A stretch of 64,000 nucleotides of DNA, from assembly GCF_000213805.1 (NCBI RefSeq), contig NC_015556.1:2666001-2730000 (forward strand). Direction: 5' to 3'. The stretch is from Pseudomonas fulva 12-X (GTDB lineage: Bacteria > Pseudomonadota > Gammaproteobacteria > Pseudomonadales > Pseudomonadaceae). Each line of letters opens with the position of its first letter. Positions within the stretch are counted from its first letter, which is position 1. Below the pieces are notes generated by a model. That model did not search any database, had not been told where the DNA came from, and was given only the letters and a program-made list of their open reading frames with translations. Positions 31,324 through 41,616 of this stretch are shown here, piece by piece. The translations under genes and the position numbers were made by a program.

Positions 31324-34300
31324 TCATACCGCTACACCCGCCGCACTGCGGCCGCTGAAACGCCGGGCCAGGCGGTCGAAATACAGGTAGATCACCGGCG
31401 TGGTGAACAGGGTGAGAATCTGGCTGAGCAGCAGGCCGCCGACCATCACCAGGCCCAGCGGCTGGCGCAGCTCGGCGCCGGAGCCCGAGGCGAGCATCAG
31501 CGGGATGGCGCCGAACAGCGCCGCCAGGGTGGTCATCAGGATCGGCCGGAAGCGCAGCAGCGCCGCCTGATAGATCGCGTCATGGGGCGTCATGCCCTGG
31601 TGGCGCTCGGCGTCCAGGGCGAAGTCGATCATCATGATGGCGTTCTTCTTGACGATGCCGATCAGCAGGATGATGCCGATGATCGCGATCAGCCCCAGGT
31701 CGTTGCCGGTCAGCAGCAGCGCCAGCAAGGCGCCGACGCCCGCCGACGGCAGCGTCGAAAGGATGGTGATTGGGTGGATGTAGCTCTCGTAGAGCACGCC
31801 GAGCACGATGTACATGGTCACCACGGCCGCCAGGATCAACAGCAGCGTCGACGACAGCGATGCGCGGAACGCCTCGGCGGCGCCCTGGAAGCTGACCTGC
31901 ACGCTGACCGGCATGCCGATTTCCTGCTGCACGCGCTCGATCACCTCGACCGCCTGGCCGAGGGCCACGCCGGGGCTGAGGTTGAACGACAGCGTCGCCG
32001 CCGGGAACTGGCCGATATGGTTGATCAACAGGCTCGCTGCGCGTTCTTCGACATGAGCCAGGGACGACAGCGGCACCTGATCGCCGTCGGCGGTGGCCAC
32101 ATGGATCTGGCGCAGCGCGGCCGGGCCGATGCTGCCGGCGTTGGCGCTCTCCAGCACCACGCGGTACTGGCTGGCCTGGGTGTAGATGGTGGAGATCTGC
32201 CGCTGACCGAAGGCGTCGTACAGCGCATCGTCGATATTGGCGACGCTCACGCCCAGGCGCCCGGCCATGTCGCGGTCGATGTTCAGGTACACCTGCAGGC
32301 CGCGGCTCTGCAGATCGCTGGTCACGTCGCTGAGCTCGGGCTGCTGACGCAGTGCCTCGACCATCTTTGCCGACCAGGTTTCCAGCAGCGCCGGATCCGG
32401 CGACTCCAGGCTGAACTGGAACTGGGTACGGCTGACCCGATCCTCGATGGACAGATCCTGAACCGGCTGCAGGAACAGCTCGATACCCGGCAGCTTGGCC
32501 AGCTCCGGGCGCAGCCGCTCGATCACCTGGCTGGCGGTGACGTCGCGCTCGGCGTGAGGCTTGAGGTTGATCAGCATCCGCCCACTATTGAGCGTCGGGT
32601 TGTCGCCATCCACGCCGATATAGGACGACAGACTGGCCACCGCCGGATCCTTGAGGATCACGTCGGCCAAGCGCTGCTGGCGTTCGCTCATGGCGCTGAA
32701 GGAAATCGACTGCGGCGCCTCGGAAATGCCCTGGATTACCCCCGTGTCCTGCACCGGAAAGAAGCCCTTGGGCACCGCCAGGTAGAGCACCACGGTCAGG
32801 GCCATGGTGCCGATGGCCACCAGCAGAGTCAGCGGTTGATGGCGCAGCACCCAGCGCAGGCCCACCGAGTAACGTTCGATCATGCCGTCAATAAAGGCGC
32901 CGGCACTGCGGTAGAAACGCCCCTGCTCGGCTTCCGGCTCGTGCCTGAGCAGGCGCGCGCACATCATCGGTGTCAGGGTCAGGGAAATCACCAGGGAAAT
33001 CAGAATCGCCACCGCCAGGGTGATGGCGAATTCGCGGAACAGGCGCCCCACCACGTCGGCCATGAACAGCAGCGGAATCAATACGGCGATCAGCGACAGG
33101 GTCAGCGACACCAGGGTGAAGCCGATCTGTTTGGCGCCCTTGAGCGCAGCGTTGAGCGGCGTCTCGCCGTCTTCCAGATGGCGGGCGATGTTCTCCAGCA
33201 TGACGATGGCATCGTCCACCACGAAGCCAGTGGCGATGGTCAGCGCCATCAGCGTCAGGTTGTTGACCGTGAAGCCGGCCAGGTACATGACGCCAAAGGT
33301 GCCGATCAGCGACAGCGGCACCACCACCGACGGAATCAGGGTGGCCGAGACCTTGCGCAGGAACAGGAAGGTCACCATCACCACCAGGGCGATGGCCAGC
33401 ATCAGCTCGTGCTGCACGTCACGCACTGCGGCGCGGATGGTCTGGGTGCGGTCGGTGAGTACCGTCACCTCGACGCTGGCCGGCAAACCCTGGGTTAGGT
33501 TCGGCAGCAGGGTCTGGATACGGTCGACCACATCGATGACGTTGGCGCCCGGCTGGCGCTGCACGTTGACCAGCACTGCGCTGTTCTGGTTCGCCCAGGC
33601 GGCCAGGCGCTGGTTCTCGGCGCCGTCGACGATATCCGCCACGTCGCGCAGGCGCAGCGCCGCGCCGTTAGCGTAGGTGAGGATTAGGTCGCGGTATTCG
33701 TCGGCCGAACGCAACTGGTCGTTGGCATCGAGCTGGGAAACCCGCGTCGGGCCGTCGAAGTTGCCCTTGGGCTGGTTGACGTTGCTGGCGTTGATCAGCG
33801 TGCGCACGTCGGAGAGATTCAGGCCGTAGGCCGCCAGGGCCTCGGGATTGACGCGGATACGCACGGCCGGGCGCTGACCGCCGGCCAGCGATACCAGGCC
33901 GACGCCGGTGGTTTGCGCGAGCTTCTGGGCCAGGCGGGTGTCGACCAGGTCGTTGACCTTGGGCAGCGGCATCTCCTTGGAGGTCACCGCCAGGGTCAGC
34001 ACCGGCGTGTCCGCCGGGTTGACCTTGCTGTACACCGGCGGCGCCGGCAGGTCGTTGGGCAGCAGATTGGTGGCACCATTGATGGCCGCCTGCACCTCCT
34101 GCTCGGCGACATCCAGCTGCACTTCCAGGTTGAAGCGCAGGGTGATCACCGAGGCGCCACCGGAGCTGGTCGAGGACATCTGCTGCAGGCCGGCCATCTG
34201 CCCGAACTGGCGCTCCAGCGGCGCGGTCACGGCGCTGGTCATCACGTCCGGGCTGGCACCGGGATACAGGGTCATCACCCGAATGGTCGGATAGTCCACT

Positions 34301-34416
34301 TCGGGCAGCGCCGAAACGGGCAGCAGCCGGTAGGCGATCACACCACTCAAGAAGATCGCCAGCATGATCAGCGTGGTGGCGACCGGTCGCAGGATGAACA
34401 GGCGCGAGACGTTCAT
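31324..34416 (-). CDS. muxB: RND efflux inner-membrane transporter MuxB
   Basis: A 1030-aa paralogue of MuxC in the MdtB/MdtC branch of the HAE-1 family. The N-terminal [20 protein letters not shown] begins helix 1. The proton-relay region [19 protein letters not shown] and the helix block [20 protein letters not shown] are present. Two large periplasmic porter loops have the family pattern. ATG 34416 overlaps the muxA stop as ATGA. Confidence 0.93.
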   Translation of the reverse strand: MNVSRLFILRPVATTLIMLAIFLSGVIAYRLLPVSALPEVDYPTIRVMTLYPGASPDVMTSAVTAPLERQFGQMAGLQQMSSTSSGGASVITLRFNLEVQLDVAEQEVQAAINGATNLLPNDLPAPPVYSKVNPADTPVLTLAVTSKEMPLPKVNDLVDTRLAQKLAQTTGVGLVSLAGGQRPAVRIRVNPEALAAYGLNLSDVRTLINASNVNQPKGNFDGPTRVSQLDANDQLRSADEYRDLILTYANGAALRLRDVADIVDGAENQRLAAWANQNSAVLVNVQRQPGANVIDVVDRIQTLLPNLTQGLPASVEVTVLTDRTQTIRAAVRDVQHELMLAIALVVMVTFLFLRKVSATLIPSVVVPLSLIGTFGVMYLAGFTVNNLTLMALTIATGFVVDDAIVMLENIARHLEDGETPLNAALKGAKQIGFTLVSLTLSLIAVLIPLLFMADVVGRLFREFAITLAVAILISLVISLTLTPMMCARLLRHEPEAEQGRFYRSAGAFIDGMIERYSVGLRWVLRHQPLTLLVAIGTMALTVVLYLAVPKGFFPVQDTGVIQGISEAPQSISFSAMSERQQRLADVILKDPAVASLSSYIGVDGDNPTLNSGRMLINLKPHAERDVTASQVIERLRPELAKLPGIELFLQPVQDLSIEDRVSRTQFQFSLESPDPALLETWSAKMVEALRQQPELSDVTSDLQSRGLQVYLNIDRDMAGRLGVSVANIDDALYDAFGQRQISTIYTQASQYRVVLESANAGSIGPAALRQIHVATADGDQVPLSSLAHVEERAASLLINHIGQFPAATLSFNLSPGVALGQAVEVIERVQQEIGMPVSVQVSFQGAAEAFRASLSSTLLLILAAVVTMYIVLGVLYESYIHPITILSTLPSAGVGALLALLLTGNDLGLIAIIGIILLIGIVKKNAIMMIDFALDAERHQGMTPHDAIYQAALLRFRPILMTTLAALFGAIPLMLASGSGAELRQPLGLVMVGGLLLSQILTLFTTPVIYLYFDRLARRFSGRSAAGVAV

Positions 34417-35627
34417 GAAGCGCTGCGCACCCGCGGAGCGGCTTCACCGGTGGCAGGCGGCTCGCTGGTGCCCTCGCCGATCACTTCGACCTTGTTGCCT
34501 TCACGCAGGCGGTCGGTGCCTTCGACCACCACGCGCTCGCCCGCCGCGACGCCCTCGTCGATCACCGTGAACTCGCCATCGCTGGGGCCGACCTTGATCT
34601 TGCGCACCTGCACCTTGTCCTCGCCGTCGATCACGTAGGCGAAGGTGCCGCTGGCGCCGAACTGCACGGCGGCTATCGGCACCACCAGGGCGTCGTTGCG
34701 CACCGAGACCTGCAGGCGGGTGTTGATGAACTGGTTGGGGAACAGCATCTCGTCGGCGTTCTCGAAGCGTGCCTTGAGCTTGACCGTGCCGGTGGCGGTG
34801 TCGATCTGGTTGTCCAGGCTCTCAAGCTCGCCTTCGGCCAGCTGCTGCTTCTCGCTGCGGTCCCAGGCCTGCACCACCAGCTTCTGGTTGGCGCGCACCT
34901 GCTTGAGCACGCCCGGCAGTTCGCCTGCGGGCAAGGTGAACATCACCGAAATCGGTCGCGTCTGGGTGATCACCACGATGGGGTCGGTATCGCCAGAGGC
35001 CACCAGGTTGCCCAGGTCGACCTGGCGGATGCCCAAACGGCCGTCAATGGGCGCGCGCACCTTGGTGAAGTCCAGATTCAGCTTGGCTTCGGCAACAGCG
35101 GCCTGATTGTTCTGCAGGGTGCCACGGTACTGGTTGACCAGCGCTTCCTGGGTATCCAGGGTCTGGCGGGCGATGGAGTCTTCCTTGAACAGGCCGCGGT
35201 ACAGCGCCAGGTCCTTTTCCGCGGCGCGCAGCTGGGCCTGATTTTCGGCCAGGGTGCCCTGGGCTTGCTGCAGGGCGATCTCGTAGGGGCGCGGGTCGAT
35301 CTGCACCAGCACGTCACCAGCCTTGACCGGCTGGCCGTCCTTGAACAGCACCTTGGTCAGCTGACCGTCCACGCGGGCGCGCACATTGGCGGTGTTGTAG
35401 GCGGTGACCGTCCCCAGCGCCTTGAGCACGATGGGAAAATCGCGGGACTCGACCTGGGCGATACGCACCGGCACATTGTCGAAACCCCAGCCAGGCATCC
35501 CCTTGGGCTCCTGCTTGCTCGGCCAGAACCACCAGATCAGCACGATGACCAACGTAAGCAACACGAGGCCGATAAGCCACTGACGTTTGGAGGATGGGGT
35601 TCTCGACGCTGTGTTTACTTCGGACAT
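34413..35627 (-). CDS. muxA: RND efflux periplasmic adaptor MuxA
   Basis: A 404-aa membrane-fusion protein of the MdtA/AcrA type. An N-terminal anchor helix follows a short Lys/Arg stretch ([18 protein letters not shown] near 21-38). The lipoyl half-motifs ([30 protein letters not shown] and [19 protein letters not shown]) flank an alpha-hairpin near 120-180. A beta-barrel region and a C-terminal membrane-proximal part follow. An in-frame start 57 nt upstream exists but lacks support; ATG 35627 gives the usual length. It is the first gene of the operon. Confidence 0.92.
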   Translation of the reverse strand: MSEVNTASRTPSSKRQWLIGLVLLTLVIVLIWWFWPSKQEPKGMPGWGFDNVPVRIAQVESRDFPIVLKALGTVTAYNTANVRARVDGQLTKVLFKDGQPVKAGDVLVQIDPRPYEIALQQAQGTLAENQAQLRAAEKDLALYRGLFKEDSIARQTLDTQEALVNQYRGTLQNNQAAVAEAKLNLDFTKVRAPIDGRLGIRQVDLGNLVASGDTDPIVVITQTRPISVMFTLPAGELPGVLKQVRANQKLVVQAWDRSEKQQLAEGELESLDNQIDTATGTVKLKARFENADEMLFPNQFINTRLQVSVRNDALVVPIAAVQFGASGTFAYVIDGEDKVQVRKIKVGPSDGEFTVIDEGVAAGERVVVEGTDRLREGNKVEVIGEGTSEPPATGEAAPRVRSAS

Positions 35628-35708
35628 GGGCCAATCGCTTCGGGTGAGGAGCGTGAACGATAAGCACTCCTCGACATGAAGCAAAGCCTCTTTACCGGCT
35701 ATTTACCT

Positions 35709-35728
35709 CCACAGATGAATTTATGTGG
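35709..35728. promoter_or_regulatory. Inverted repeat upstream of muxA
   Basis: CCACAGATGAATTTATGTGG: 5-bp arms CCACA/TGTGG with a 10-bp AT-rich centre, about 82 nt before the muxA start. On the minus strand a weak promoter (TTGCTT, 16 nt, TATCGT) lies between it and the gene. It could be a regulator site for the efflux operon. This is inference. Confidence 0.3.
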
Positions 35729-35815
35729 CAAATGCGCTAGAAGGCAGCTGCTAGCGGCTCTGTTTCGGGCTCGTCGGGCATTACGGATGTGTTGCCCGGA
35801 AGGCGGCCTGCGCTT

Positions 35816-35957
35816 AGAGCCTGTTCAAAGGCTCGCGAGCTAGAGCGATGCAAGGCGAAAACAGGCGAGGACGCGGAGTTTACGAGCTGTAAATGAGCAG
35901 TCCGAGCCTGTTTTTAACGCCGCAGTGCCGACGCGCAGCAGACTTTGAACAGGTTCT
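35816..35957. mobile_element. MITE-like element, about 142 bp
   Basis: The terminal inverted repeats AGAGCCTGTTCAAAG (35816-35830) and CTTTGAACAGGTTCT (35943-35957) match at 14 of 15 positions. Inside lie a second nested pair (GGCGAAAACAGGC / GCCTGTTTTTAACGCC) and a central hairpin TTTAC-GAGCT-GTAAA at 35879-35893, so the whole unit folds on itself. It has no coding capacity. Its right end contributes the first base of the stop codon of the lactonase gene, indicating insertion at the end of that operon. No clear target duplication is visible beyond a possible TA. Confidence 0.7.
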
Positions 35958-36844
35958 TACAGCACGACCTGATGCTCGGCCTGCCCCTGAGCGGGTACAT
36001 CGACGGCGAACAGCTTGCCGGCGTGGGGTTCGGCGGCAAGTTGGTCGTCTTCCATACCTTCACGCGCGGAGGTGGCGAACAGAGTCGACAGATCCGGCCC
36101 CGCGAATGCCGGGCAGGAGATCTGCGAAGCCGGAAAGGCTACGGCCTGCAGAAACTGGCCATTGCTGTCGTAGCAGGCGACCCGCGAGGCGCCCCACTGG
36201 GCGTTCCACAGCCGGCCCTGGCTGTCGACCACCGCGCCATCGGGATTCAGGCCCGCCACACGGCCATCGATGAACGGCTGCGGCTCGCCATTGGGCCAGC
36301 CATGCTGTTCGTCCAGCGCCTGGCGCCAGATGCGCTGGCGGTCGGTATCGGCGAAATAGGCGAAACGCCGATCCGGCGAGAAACAGATGGCGTTGCTGAT
36401 GGTGATGTCAGCGAACAACTGGCGCAGCTCGCCGCGGTAATAGCGATAGATGGCGCCGGCCTGGGGCTGGGCTTCGAGGCCCATGGTGCCGATCCAGAAG
36501 CCGCCCCAGGGGTCGGCGCGGCCATCGTTGGAGCGGGTCAGCGGATTTTCCGCTTCCAGGGCGCAGATCCGCTCGCGGGCGCCGTTGCGCAGATCGAAGA
36601 TCGACAGCGCCGTTTCGCTGGCCATCAGCAGGCGGTCGCTGTCGATCCAGCCGGCGGCCGACGACCGCTCGCCGAGCGCCCATTCCAGCGGCTGGCCATC
36701 CTGCTGGCTGAGCAGACGTTTGCCGAGGATATCGAACCAGAACAGCTGCTCACGCCGCGGATGCCAGAACACGCCCTCGCCCAGGGTGCAGGCGCGGGCA
36801 TCGGCGATGCGGGCGGCAGTGCTGCCGAGCGATTGTGCAGCCAT
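35957..36844 (-). CDS. SMP-30/gluconolactonase family sugar lactonase
   Basis: A 295-aa six-bladed beta-propeller of the regucalcin/SMP-30 family, expected to hydrolyse an aldonolactone made by the SDR dehydrogenase of the same operon. Metal-site signatures are LGEGVFWHPRREQLFWFDI (Glu) near 22, RSNDGRADPWGGFWIGTM near 104-121, ISNAICFSPDRRFAYFADT and LNPDGAVVDSQGRLWNAQWG. Start ATG 36844 lies 2 nt after the dgoK stop with GGAGG inside dgoK. The TAA stop coincides with the edge of the MITE-like element, so the native C-terminus may have been altered. Confidence 0.85.
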   Translation of the reverse strand: MAAQSLGSTAARIADARACTLGEGVFWHPRREQLFWFDILGKRLLSQQDGQPLEWALGERSSAAGWIDSDRLLMASETALSIFDLRNGARERICALEAENPLTRSNDGRADPWGGFWIGTMGLEAQPQAGAIYRYYRGELRQLFADITISNAICFSPDRRFAYFADTDRQRIWRQALDEQHGWPNGEPQPFIDGRVAGLNPDGAVVDSQGRLWNAQWGASRVACYDSNGQFLQAVAFPASQISCPAFAGPDLSTLFATSAREGMEDDQLAAEPHAGKLFAVDVPAQGQAEHQVVL

Positions 36845-36846
36845 GA

Positions 36847-37752
36847 CTAGATGCCTCCTCGAATATGCTCGTGGGCGGCCGCCAGACCGGCCAGGGTGAC
36901 CTGTTCAGCACCCAGGGTGCGGGCGCTGATGCCTTGAACCGCCAGGGCGTGACGATAGCGCTCAGCCGCCTCGCCATCACCGATTACACAGACCGGCAGG
37001 CCCTGCCAGTGTTCAGGCAATCCCGCCAGCTCCTGGCCGATCAGCAGACCGGACAGGCGCGAGCGCGCCGCGCCCGGTGCCAGACCTTCGAGCAGGCCTT
37101 CGGCACGCAGGCCGAACAGCGCGCCGAGCAGCGGGCGTTCAGCCGCAGCATGCAGCCCCGCGTCGAAGGCAGCATGATCCAAGGGATGATCGCCCTGCAT
37201 GCCGTGGCGCAGCACCGATTGGCCGCTGAGCAGCGCGAACAGCTCGCCGGTCATGAAGGTCTGGAAGCTCAGCACCTGGCCGCCCCGCACCTCAGCCCAC
37301 TTGCTATGGGTGCCGGGCAGGCAGACCAGGCCGTGATAATCCGGCCATTGCGCCAGTAGGCCGGCGATCTGGGTTTCCTCGCCGCGCAGCACATCGGCAG
37401 GCGAACGCTGGCAAAGCCCGGGAATGATCGACACGCTGATACGTGAGTCGCTCACTTCGGGGCTGATCATCCGCGCCAAGGCCTGGGGGGCACAGGGCAC
37501 CTCGGCATAGGGCGCTTCACGCCAGCCCTGACGGGCGCCGACCATGCCGCAGGCGACCACTTCGGTGATGCGGTCGACCGGCAGCCAGCCGTCGATCAGT
37601 TCAAGCAACGCGCCTTCGAACTGATCCACCGCCAGGCTGCCCATGCCGCGCGCCGAAGCGCCGTGCTGCAGCACCTGGCCGCCAGCCGATAGCGCCCAGG
37701 CACGCAACTGCGTGGTGCCCCAGTCGACGGCGATCCAGCTGACCTCGCTCAT
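36847..37752 (-). CDS. dgoK: 2-Dehydro-3-deoxygalactonokinase
   Basis: A 301-aa DgoK-family sugar-acid kinase that phosphorylates 2-keto-3-deoxygalactonate in the DeLey-Doudoroff galactose pathway. The N-terminal phosphate-1 motif is WIAVDWGTTQLRAW. GMVGARQGWREAPY and the CLPGTHSKWAEV block, typical of DgoK, follow. The C-terminal helices contain LLIGQELAGL. ATG 37752 gives the family length; a longer in-frame extension to 37989 overlaps the upstream gene and is rejected. The partner aldolase gene (dgoA) is absent from the window, which is unusual because the two are often adjacent. Confidence 0.85.
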   Translation of the reverse strand: MSEVSWIAVDWGTTQLRAWALSAGGQVLQHGASARGMGSLAVDQFEGALLELIDGWLPVDRITEVVACGMVGARQGWREAPYAEVPCAPQALARMISPEVSDSRISVSIIPGLCQRSPADVLRGEETQIAGLLAQWPDYHGLVCLPGTHSKWAEVRGGQVLSFQTFMTGELFALLSGQSVLRHGMQGDHPLDHAAFDAGLHAAAERPLLGALFGLRAEGLLEGLAPGAARSRLSGLLIGQELAGLPEHWQGLPVCVIGDGEAAERYRHALAVQGISARTLGAEQVTLAGLAAAHEHIRGGI

Positions 37753-37786
37753 GTGCGCCGCCCTCTCCTGCTCAATGGCTGTGCTT

Positions 37787-39532
37787 TCAATGACTGTCTT
37801 TGGGAATGCCGGCGCCACGGCAGCCCTTGAGGAAGTCGAAGTCCGCGCCACTGTCGGCACCCTGCACGTGATCGTGGAACAGCTTGATGTAGCCACTGGT
37901 CGGTGCCTCGACGGTAGGCTTCCATTCGGCCAGACGCTGGCGCAACTCTTCATCGGGGATGTCGAGATGGATGCGCCGGGCTTCCACATCGAGTTCGATC
38001 ATGTCGCCATTGCGCACCACCGCCAGCGGGCCGCCGGCCGCCGCTTCCGGCGTGGTGTGCAGCACCACGGTGCCGTAGGCGGTGCCGGACATGCGCGCAT
38101 CGGAAATACGCACCATGTCGGTGATGCCCTTGCGCAGCACCTTGGGCGGCAGGCCCATGTTGCCCACTTCAGCCATGCCCGGATAACCGCGCGGGCCACA
38201 GTTCTTCAGCACCATCACGCAGTTTTCGTCGATATCCAGGCTCTCGTCGTTGATCTTCGCCTTGTAGTCGTCGATATCCTCGAACACCACGGCGCGGCCA
38301 CGGTGCTGCATCAGTTGCTTCGATGCAGCCGAAGGTTTGAGCACCGCACCGCGCGGTGCCAGGTTGCCGCGCAGCACGGCGATGCCGCCCTTGGCGGTGA
38401 GCGCCTTGTCGACGGGGCGAATGACGTCCTCGTTCCAGTTGCGAACGTCCTTGACCTCTTCCCAGATGGTTTGCCCGGAGGCGGTCAGTGCGCTCTTGTG
38501 CAGCTTGCCGCCCTCGCCCAGCATGCGGATCACCACTGGCAGGCCGCCGGCGTAGAAGAACTCTTCCATCAGGTATTTGCCCGATGGCATCAGGTTGACG
38601 ATGGTCGAGATGTCCTGGCCCAGGCGGTCCCAGTCGTCCAGGGTCAGGTCGACGCCGACGCGGCCGGCGATGGCCAGCAGGTGAATCACCGCGTTGGTCG
38701 AGCCGCCGATGGCGCCGTTGACGCGGATGGCGTTCTCGAAAGCCTGACGGGTCATGATGTCGGACGGTTTCAGGTCGTCCTTGACCATCTGCACGATGCG
38801 CCGCCCGGTCAGGTGCGCCATCACCCGGCGGCGGCTGTCCACCGCGGGAATCGCAGCGTTGCCGGACAGCGCCATGCCCAGCGCCTCGGCCATGCTGGCC
38901 ATGGTGCTGGCGGTGCCCATGGTGTTGCACGAGCCTGGAGAACGGGACATAGACTGCTCGGCCTCGAGGAAGTCCTCGCGGCTCATCTTGCCGGCCTTGA
39001 TGTCTTCGGACATCTGCCACAGCGCGGTGCCGGAGCCAACCCGCTCTCCACGGAACCAGCCGTTGAGCATCGGCCCGCCGGACACAACGATGGCCGGAAT
39101 ATCCACGCTGGCGGCGCCCATCAGCAGCGCCGGGGTGGTCTTGTCGCAACCGGCCAGCAGCACCACGCCGTCCAGTGGGTTGGCGCGCAGCGCTTCCTCG
39201 ACGTCCATCGCCGCCATGTTGCGGTACATCATCGCGGTCGGGCGCAGCGAGCTTTCACCTGGCGAGAACACCGGGAACTCCAGCGGCAGGCCGCCGGCTT
39301 CGTAGATGCCGTGCTTGACCCGTTCGGCCAGATCACGCAGGTGGGCGTTGCAGGGCGTGAGCTGCGACCAGGTGTTGCAGATGCCAATCACCGGGCGGCC
39401 GTCGAACAGGTCGGCCGGCAAGCCCTGGTTCTTCATCCAGCTGCGGTGGTAGATGTGGTCACGCGAGTTGCCGCCGAACCATTCGGTGGAGCGCAGCTTG
39501 CGCGGCCAGACTGCCGGTTTGAAGGTGCTCAT
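37787..39532 (-). CDS. IlvD/Edd family sugar-acid dehydratase
   Basis: A 581-aa Fe-S dehydratase of the group that contains L-arabinonate, D-xylonate and D-galactonate dehydratases. It turns an aldonate into a 2-keto-3-deoxy acid. Cluster-ligand cysteines are seen in GICNTWSQLTPCNAHL, LLAGCDKTTPALLMG and RSPGSCNTMGTAST. SDARMSGTAYGTVVLH is the conserved C-terminal block. Length and opening (EWFGGNSRDHIYHRSWMKNQG) fit arabinonate dehydratase-like enzymes rather than IlvD. The ATG overlaps the SDR stop (ATGA). Specificity cannot be read; DgoK next door argues for galactonate. Confidence 0.88.
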   Translation of the reverse strand: MSTFKPAVWPRKLRSTEWFGGNSRDHIYHRSWMKNQGLPADLFDGRPVIGICNTWSQLTPCNAHLRDLAERVKHGIYEAGGLPLEFPVFSPGESSLRPTAMMYRNMAAMDVEEALRANPLDGVVLLAGCDKTTPALLMGAASVDIPAIVVSGGPMLNGWFRGERVGSGTALWQMSEDIKAGKMSREDFLEAEQSMSRSPGSCNTMGTASTMASMAEALGMALSGNAAIPAVDSRRRVMAHLTGRRIVQMVKDDLKPSDIMTRQAFENAIRVNGAIGGSTNAVIHLLAIAGRVGVDLTLDDWDRLGQDISTIVNLMPSGKYLMEEFFYAGGLPVVIRMLGEGGKLHKSALTASGQTIWEEVKDVRNWNEDVIRPVDKALTAKGGIAVLRGNLAPRGAVLKPSAASKQLMQHRGRAVVFEDIDDYKAKINDESLDIDENCVMVLKNCGPRGYPGMAEVGNMGLPPKVLRKGITDMVRISDARMSGTAYGTVVLHTTPEAAAGGPLAVVRNGDMIELDVEARRIHLDIPDEELRQRLAEWKPTVEAPTSGYIKLFHDHVQGADSGADFDFLKGCRGAGIPKDSH

Positions 39533-40311
39533 ACCCAACCCCCATCAACGATGAAATTCTGCGCGGTGCACATCGCCGCCGCGTCGGATGCCAGAAACAG
39601 CGCCATGTCGGCGATATGCTCGGGCAGCAATTGGCCGGGCATGCACTGGTTCTGGCGAATCTGTTCCTTGGCCGCTTCGTCGACCCACATGGCCAACTGC
39701 TTCTCGGTCATCACCCAGCCCGGCACCAGGGTGTTGACGCGAATCCGGTCCTTGCCCAGATCACGCGCCAGGCCGCGGGTCAGGCCATGGGTGGCGGCCT
39801 TGCTGGCGGCGTAAACGGGGTAGCCGGCCGAGGCCATCATCCAGCCCACCGAGCCGAAGTTGATGATCGCGCCGCCACCGGCCTGGCGCATCATCGGCAC
39901 CACCGCCTGGGTGGCGAAGGTGGCGTGGCGCAGGTTGACGGCGATCAGCTCGTCGAAACGCTCCACGCTGATAGAATCCAGGGCGTGGCGCACGTCATTG
40001 GCTGCGTTGTTGAGCAGCGCGGTGATCGGCCCGAACTGCTCAGCCACCTTGTGGATGGCCGCCTGATAGGCCTTCACATCGGTGATGTCGCAGCGCAGGA
40101 ACAGCACCTGGTGCCCCGCTTCTGTCAGCTCGCTGGCCAGTGCCTTGCCGTGCTTGTCGTCGATATCGACGAAGGCGGTACGTGCGCCCTGCTTGGCGAA
40201 CGCGGTGACCAGTGCACGGCCGATGCCCGTGGCGCCACCGGAAATCAGCACGGTGCGCCCGGCCAGGTCGGCGTATACCGCCTTGCCCGATGGTTGATTG
40301 TGGCTGTTCAT
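39529..40311 (-). CDS. SDR family sugar dehydrogenase
   Basis: A 260-aa short-chain dehydrogenase. The cofactor motif GGATGIGRAL lies near 25-34, and a later acidic residue (FVDIDDKHG) suggests NAD preference. NNAAND precedes the catalytic Ser in NFGSVGW, with Tyr-Lys in YPVYAASKAATHG. In this operon it most likely oxidises an aldose (galactose, arabinose or fucose type) to the lactone, before the SMP-30 lactonase and the dehydratase. Its stop overlaps the start of the dehydratase gene. Confidence 0.85.
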   Translation of the reverse strand: MNSHNQPSGKAVYADLAGRTVLISGGATGIGRALVTAFAKQGARTAFVDIDDKHGKALASELTEAGHQVLFLRCDITDVKAYQAAIHKVAEQFGPITALLNNAANDVRHALDSISVERFDELIAVNLRHATFATQAVVPMMRQAGGGAIINFGSVGWMMASAGYPVYAASKAATHGLTRGLARDLGKDRIRVNTLVPGWVMTEKQLAMWVDEAAKEQIRQNQCMPGQLLPEHIADMALFLASDAAAMCTAQNFIVDGGWV

Positions 40312-40337
40312 GGCCTGTTACCTCGTGTTCATCCCGC

Positions 40338-40359
40338 GGCGCCGGATGTGCCCGGCGCC
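40338..40359. other. Hairpin between permease and SDR genes
   Basis: GGCGCCGG / CCGGCGCC, an 8-bp perfect stem with a 6-nt loop, extendable by CCGC/GCGG across a mismatch. It has no T run, so it is probably an mRNA-stability element in the 79-nt spacer and not a terminator. Confidence 0.5.
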
Positions 40360-40390
40360 CGCGGTACTGCGGAAATAGGTGGATGGCGCC

Positions 40391-41602
40391 TTAGCGCGAT
40401 TTGCTCTTGTTGACCACGTCGAAGATCACCGCGGCAAGCAGCACCAGGCCCTTGATCACCTGCTGCCATTCGATGCCGATGCCGAGGATCGACATGCCGT
40501 TGTTCATCACGCCCATGATCAGAGCGCCGATCACCGCACCGATGATCTTGCCGACGCCGCCGGACATCGACGCGCCGCCGATGAACACCGCGGCGATCAC
40601 GTCCAGCTCGAACGACACGCCTGCCTTGGGCGTGGCGGTGTTGAGACGCGCGGCGAAGATCAGCCCGGCCAGGGCGGCGAGCATGCCCATGTTGACGAAG
40701 GCCAGGAAGGTCAGCCGCTCGGTATTGATACCCGACAGCTTGGCCGCCTTGACGTTGCCGCCGATGGCGTAGATGCGCCGGCCCAACGTGGTGCGGTTGG
40801 TCAGGAAGGTGTAGGCGCTGATCAGCATGGCCATGATGATCAGCACGTTCGGCAGGCCGCGGTAGGTGGCCAACAGATACGCGATATAGACGATGGCGCC
40901 GGCGATCAGCAGGTTCTTGGCGACGAAGAACACGCCGGGCTCGTCGACGATGCCGTAGCGCTTGGCGCGACGACGGCCGCGCACCGCCAGGTAGATGATA
41001 AGTGCGGCGGCGAATACACCGAGCACCAGCGCGGTGACGTTCGGGCGCTTGACGCCGAAGATGTCCGGGATGAAGCCGTTGCTCATTAGCTGGAAGCTGC
41101 TGGAGAACGGACCGATGGACTGGCCGTCGAGCACCGCCAGGGTCAGGCCGCGAAACACCAGCATGCCGGCCAGGGTGACGATGAACGAGGGGATCTGCCA
41201 GTAGGCGATCCAGTAGCCCTGAGCCGCACCGATCAGGCAGCCCATCAACAGGCACACCGGCACCACCAGCGAGGTGGACCAGCCCCACTGCACCATCATC
41301 ACTGCCGCCGCGGCGCCGACGAAGCCGACCACCGAGCCCACCGACAGGTCGATGTGCCCGGAGACGATCACCAGCAGCATGCCCAGGGCCATGATGATGA
41401 TGTAGCTGTTCTGCAGCAGCAGGTTGGTGAGGTTGACCGGGCGCATCAGCGTGCCGTCGGTAAGCACCTCGAACAGCGCCATGATGACCACCAGGGTCAG
41501 CAGCATGCCGTAGTCGCGGATGTGGCTCTTCATGTGGCCCAGCAGCGAGGGGCGCGCCGGCTGGGCCTGCTGGGTTTGTGCGGTTTGATTGTTGTTATCC
41601 AT
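40391..41602 (-). CDS. gguB: Multiple monosaccharide ABC transporter permease
   Basis: A 403-aa inner-membrane permease of the XylH/GguB group. A polar Gln-rich N-terminus (NNNQTAQTQQAQPARP) precedes about ten helices. The conserved stretch VSGHIDLSVGSVVGFVG lies near 85-101, and the EAA-like loop region TTLGRRIYAIGGNVKAAKLSGI is followed by IAAVFIGGASMSGGVG. ATG 41602 has AGGA 7 nt upstream; a GTG at 41620 overlapping the upstream stop is an alternative. It works with the ATPase and ChvE-type binding protein encoded just upstream. Confidence 0.9.
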   Translation of the reverse strand: MDNNNQTAQTQQAQPARPSLLGHMKSHIRDYGMLLTLVVIMALFEVLTDGTLMRPVNLTNLLLQNSYIIIMALGMLLVIVSGHIDLSVGSVVGFVGAAAAVMMVQWGWSTSLVVPVCLLMGCLIGAAQGYWIAYWQIPSFIVTLAGMLVFRGLTLAVLDGQSIGPFSSSFQLMSNGFIPDIFGVKRPNVTALVLGVFAAALIIYLAVRGRRRAKRYGIVDEPGVFFVAKNLLIAGAIVYIAYLLATYRGLPNVLIIMAMLISAYTFLTNRTTLGRRIYAIGGNVKAAKLSGINTERLTFLAFVNMGMLAALAGLIFAARLNTATPKAGVSFELDVIAAVFIGGASMSGGVGKIIGAVIGALIMGVMNNGMSILGIGIEWQQVIKGLVLLAAVIFDVVNKSKSR

Positions 41603-41616
41603 TGCGTTGTCCTCGC

